Positions 62,739-64,000 of a DNA stretch of 64,000 nucleotides are shown here, piece after piece. Position 1 is the stretch's first letter, and each line of letters starts with the position of its first letter. The notes beneath the pieces were generated by a model. It was not told where the DNA came from. It worked only from the letters and a program-made list of their open reading frames with translations, and did no database searches. Source of the DNA: CAVYWD01 sp963772225 (lineage in GTDB: Bacteria > Myxococcota > Myxococcia > Myxococcales > UBA5297); contig CAVYWD010000011.1 in assembly GCA_963772225.1 (NCBI GenBank), forward strand, positions 1,364,001-1,428,000. The letters are read 5' to 3'. Position numbers and translations under genes: made by a program.

Positions 62739-64000
62739 GTCGCTTCTCCTTGGGGCTCGGGGACTGTGCCGCGGCACGGCAGCGCGTCGTACTCGGCGAG
62801 GTCGCGCGGCTCGGTGCAGCTCTGGGCGACGGCGCTCTTGAGCTTCTTGGCCGAGGCCGCGGCGACGTACTCGTCGAGCCGGCGGCGGTCGGAGCGGGCG
62901 TTGAGGATCTTCTCGATGCTGACGTGCTCGAGAGCGCCGAAGCAGAGCGCGTGCGAGAGCGCCTTGCAGAGCTCGGCGGTGTCGTAGCCCTCGCGCAGCG
63001 AAAGGACCTTGCGCGCGTGGTAGCCGGCCGACCGCGAGTCGCGCCGCTCGAGCGCCGCCAGGTACTCCGCTCCGGGCCCCCCAAGATCCTGGAATGCGCG
63101 CCGCAGGTGCTCGAGGTCGGGCCCGCCCTCGGCGCGCGGGGGCCGATGCCCCGGCAGGATCGACTGCTGCTGCGCGCCGCGAGGCCTGAGCTCGTGCCGT
63201 GCCAGGCAGGTCAGGTCCGCTTTGTAGACGAAGAGCTCATTCTCGGTGATGCGCACCGGGAGAATCTCGGTGACGTATTCATAGGGCAGGGAATATTCAT
63301 TGGTCTCCCAGGTCATGAAGCCCTCGAGGTTGCAGAGCTTGTAGAGCACCCGCGCGGTGTCGTAGGGGTGGCGCGGCAGCGGCCGCAGCAGCGACTGCTC
63401 TTCGGCGAAGAGCTCCATCCGCGTGCGCCGCTTCATCCGCTTGATGGGGCGCAGGTCGGCGATGGTGTCCATCCACCGGGAGAGCTGGGCCTCGAGGTCG
63501 GCCAGGTCGCGGAATGAGCGGCCCCGGAAGAAGCTGAGGGAGAGCTCCCAGAAGCTCCGCTCGACCCGGGGCTTGCGGTTGGGGGCATGGCGCACGGCGA
63601 CGGCGGAGAATTCGTAATAGGTGGCGAAATCGACGAAGCGGGGATTGAGGATCGGCTGGTTGCCTTCCCAGCGCAGCACCACCGGCTTCTGGCTATCGTA
63701 GGTGCACCGGCGCGCGGCGCCCTGGAAGCGCGCGAAGGCGTGGCGGTGGCCGTCCATCAAAGGGTGCAGGCCGTTGCTCTCGAAGAAGCCGAAGTACTTC
63801 CGGGTCGAGTAGCGCAGTGCGTATCCGAAGGCCTGCAGGGTCATGGACGGCGCATGGGTGAATTCCACCGGGTAGGGCGACCAGTCGCACTCGCCCATGT
63901 CCCCCGGCACCCGCGGCGGCGTCTGGAGGCTCGGCTTGGGCGGCAACTTCGGGCGCAGGTTGCTCACCAGGACTTTCACGATGGTGTCGCCGCCTGCGTA
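62657..64000 (-). CDS. istA: IS21-family transposase IstA, 5' end beyond the window
   Basis: At least 447 residues of a DDE-type transposase. The frame stays open to the window edge, so the true start (with the HTH region) is missing. The first catalytic Asp lies in MGECDWSPYPVEF, and the second Asp/Glu pair should be in the HAFARFQ to RFVDFATYY region. A beta-barrel/SH3-like section follows (WETNEYSLPYEYVTEILPV; NELFVYKADLTCLARHEL), and then a C-terminal tail rich in Pro and Lys. The third catalytic residue could not be placed with certainty. Confidence 0.88.
   Translation of the reverse strand, partial: YAGGDTIVKVLVSNLRPKLPPKPSLQTPPRVPGDMGECDWSPYPVEFTHAPSMTLQAFGYALRYSTRKYFGFFESNGLHPLMDGHRHAFARFQGAARRCTYDSQKPVVLRWEGNQPILNPRFVDFATYYEFSAVAVRHAPNRKPRVERSFWELSLSFFRGRSFRDLADLEAQLSRWMDTIADLRPIKRMKRRTRMELFAEEQSLLRPLPRHPYDTARVLYKLCNLEGFMTWETNEYSLPYEYVTEILPVRITENELFVYKADLTCLARHELRPRGAQQQSILPGHRPPRAEGGPDLEHLRRAFQDLGGPGAEYLAALERRDSRSAGYHARKVLSLREGYDTAELCKALSHALCFGALEHVSIEKILNARSDRRRLDEYVAAASAKKLKSAVAQSCTEPRDLAEYDALPCRGTVPEPQGEATCEPPPPSKAPPPKPGSASSGTSTDSV

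Larger units (their letters stand above)
61372..64000 (-). mobile_element. IS21-family insertion sequence, partial
   Basis: The element comprises istA (cut by the window edge), istB and a third small ORF in order on the minus strand. The genes overlap each other. Subterminal repeats mark the downstream end near 61372. The IS genes have overlapping starts, ribosome sites and intact motifs, so the element may still be active. The other terminus, target duplication and inserted locus lie beyond 64000. Confidence 0.85.

Overview
This 64 kb window comes from a very GC-rich bacterium, most likely a member of Myxococcota (former Deltaproteobacteria). The assignment is inferred from gene style: giant TPR proteins, a PEGA-plus-barrel surface protein, paired M16 peptidases, an ECF sigma/FecR-TPR unit and a low-oxygen respiratory operon. 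There is no rRNA or other phylogenetic marker, and I found no tRNA or CRISPR array. Most genes are tightly packed, with many 4-base ATGA/GTGA start-stop overlaps. Four genes carry what look like single-base frameshifts (about 862, 19020, 38927 and 54366). Both halves of each gene are otherwise intact, so sequence error is the first suspicion.

Layout. 0-6.6 kb: the end of a giant TPR protein, a lipoprotein, queC and a VanX-type dipeptidase. 6.9-17.4 kb: rimO followed by an accessory stretch with long gene-free DNA, an SDR, a truncated Fe-S oxidoreductase fragment, a mandelate racemase-like enzyme, and an AT-richer secreted cytochrome-like protein with a charged repeat. 17.4-29.6 kb: metabolic and protein-quality genes (phytoene-desaturase-like oxidoreductase, ubiquitin-like/Mut7-C protein, two M16 peptidases, a NifX-like protein), a REC-GAF regulator, an NYN-domain protein, an Rrf2 regulator beside a cysteine synthase, and mnmA. 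29.7-32.2 kb: an apparently acquired pair encoding a soluble histidine kinase and a response regulator whose output domain is a PD-(D/E)XK nuclease. This pair is the best candidate for an undescribed, defence-like system. 32.3-41.5 kb (minus strand): a CDF transporter with three C-terminal domains, an ADP-ribosylglycohydrolase, and AddA/AddB helicase-nucleases.

41.9-46.3 kb: a MepA/LysM murein endopeptidase, a thiamine-binding protein, and an OM barrel / ECF sigma / FecR anti-sigma operon. 46.4-59.7 kb: a respiratory supercluster. It opens with a receiver protein and then an FAD/Fe-S oxidoreductase, each behind a sigma-54 -24/-12 promoter with a matching 29-bp upstream element. It continues with ccoS, Rieske, split cytochrome b, a heptaheme cytochrome c, ccoN, ccoO and two small membrane proteins. 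A strong intrinsic terminator follows, then ccoG, a small membrane protein, a SafE-like protein and the copper ATPase ccoI. Together these predict a quinol-to-cytochrome-c-to-oxygen chain of bc plus cbb3 type, encoded as one unit and likely induced under low oxygen.

60-64 kb: a UPF0104-type membrane protein with an unusual tail, then an IS21-family element (istA cut by the window edge, istB, a third small ORF and a repeat-bearing terminus).
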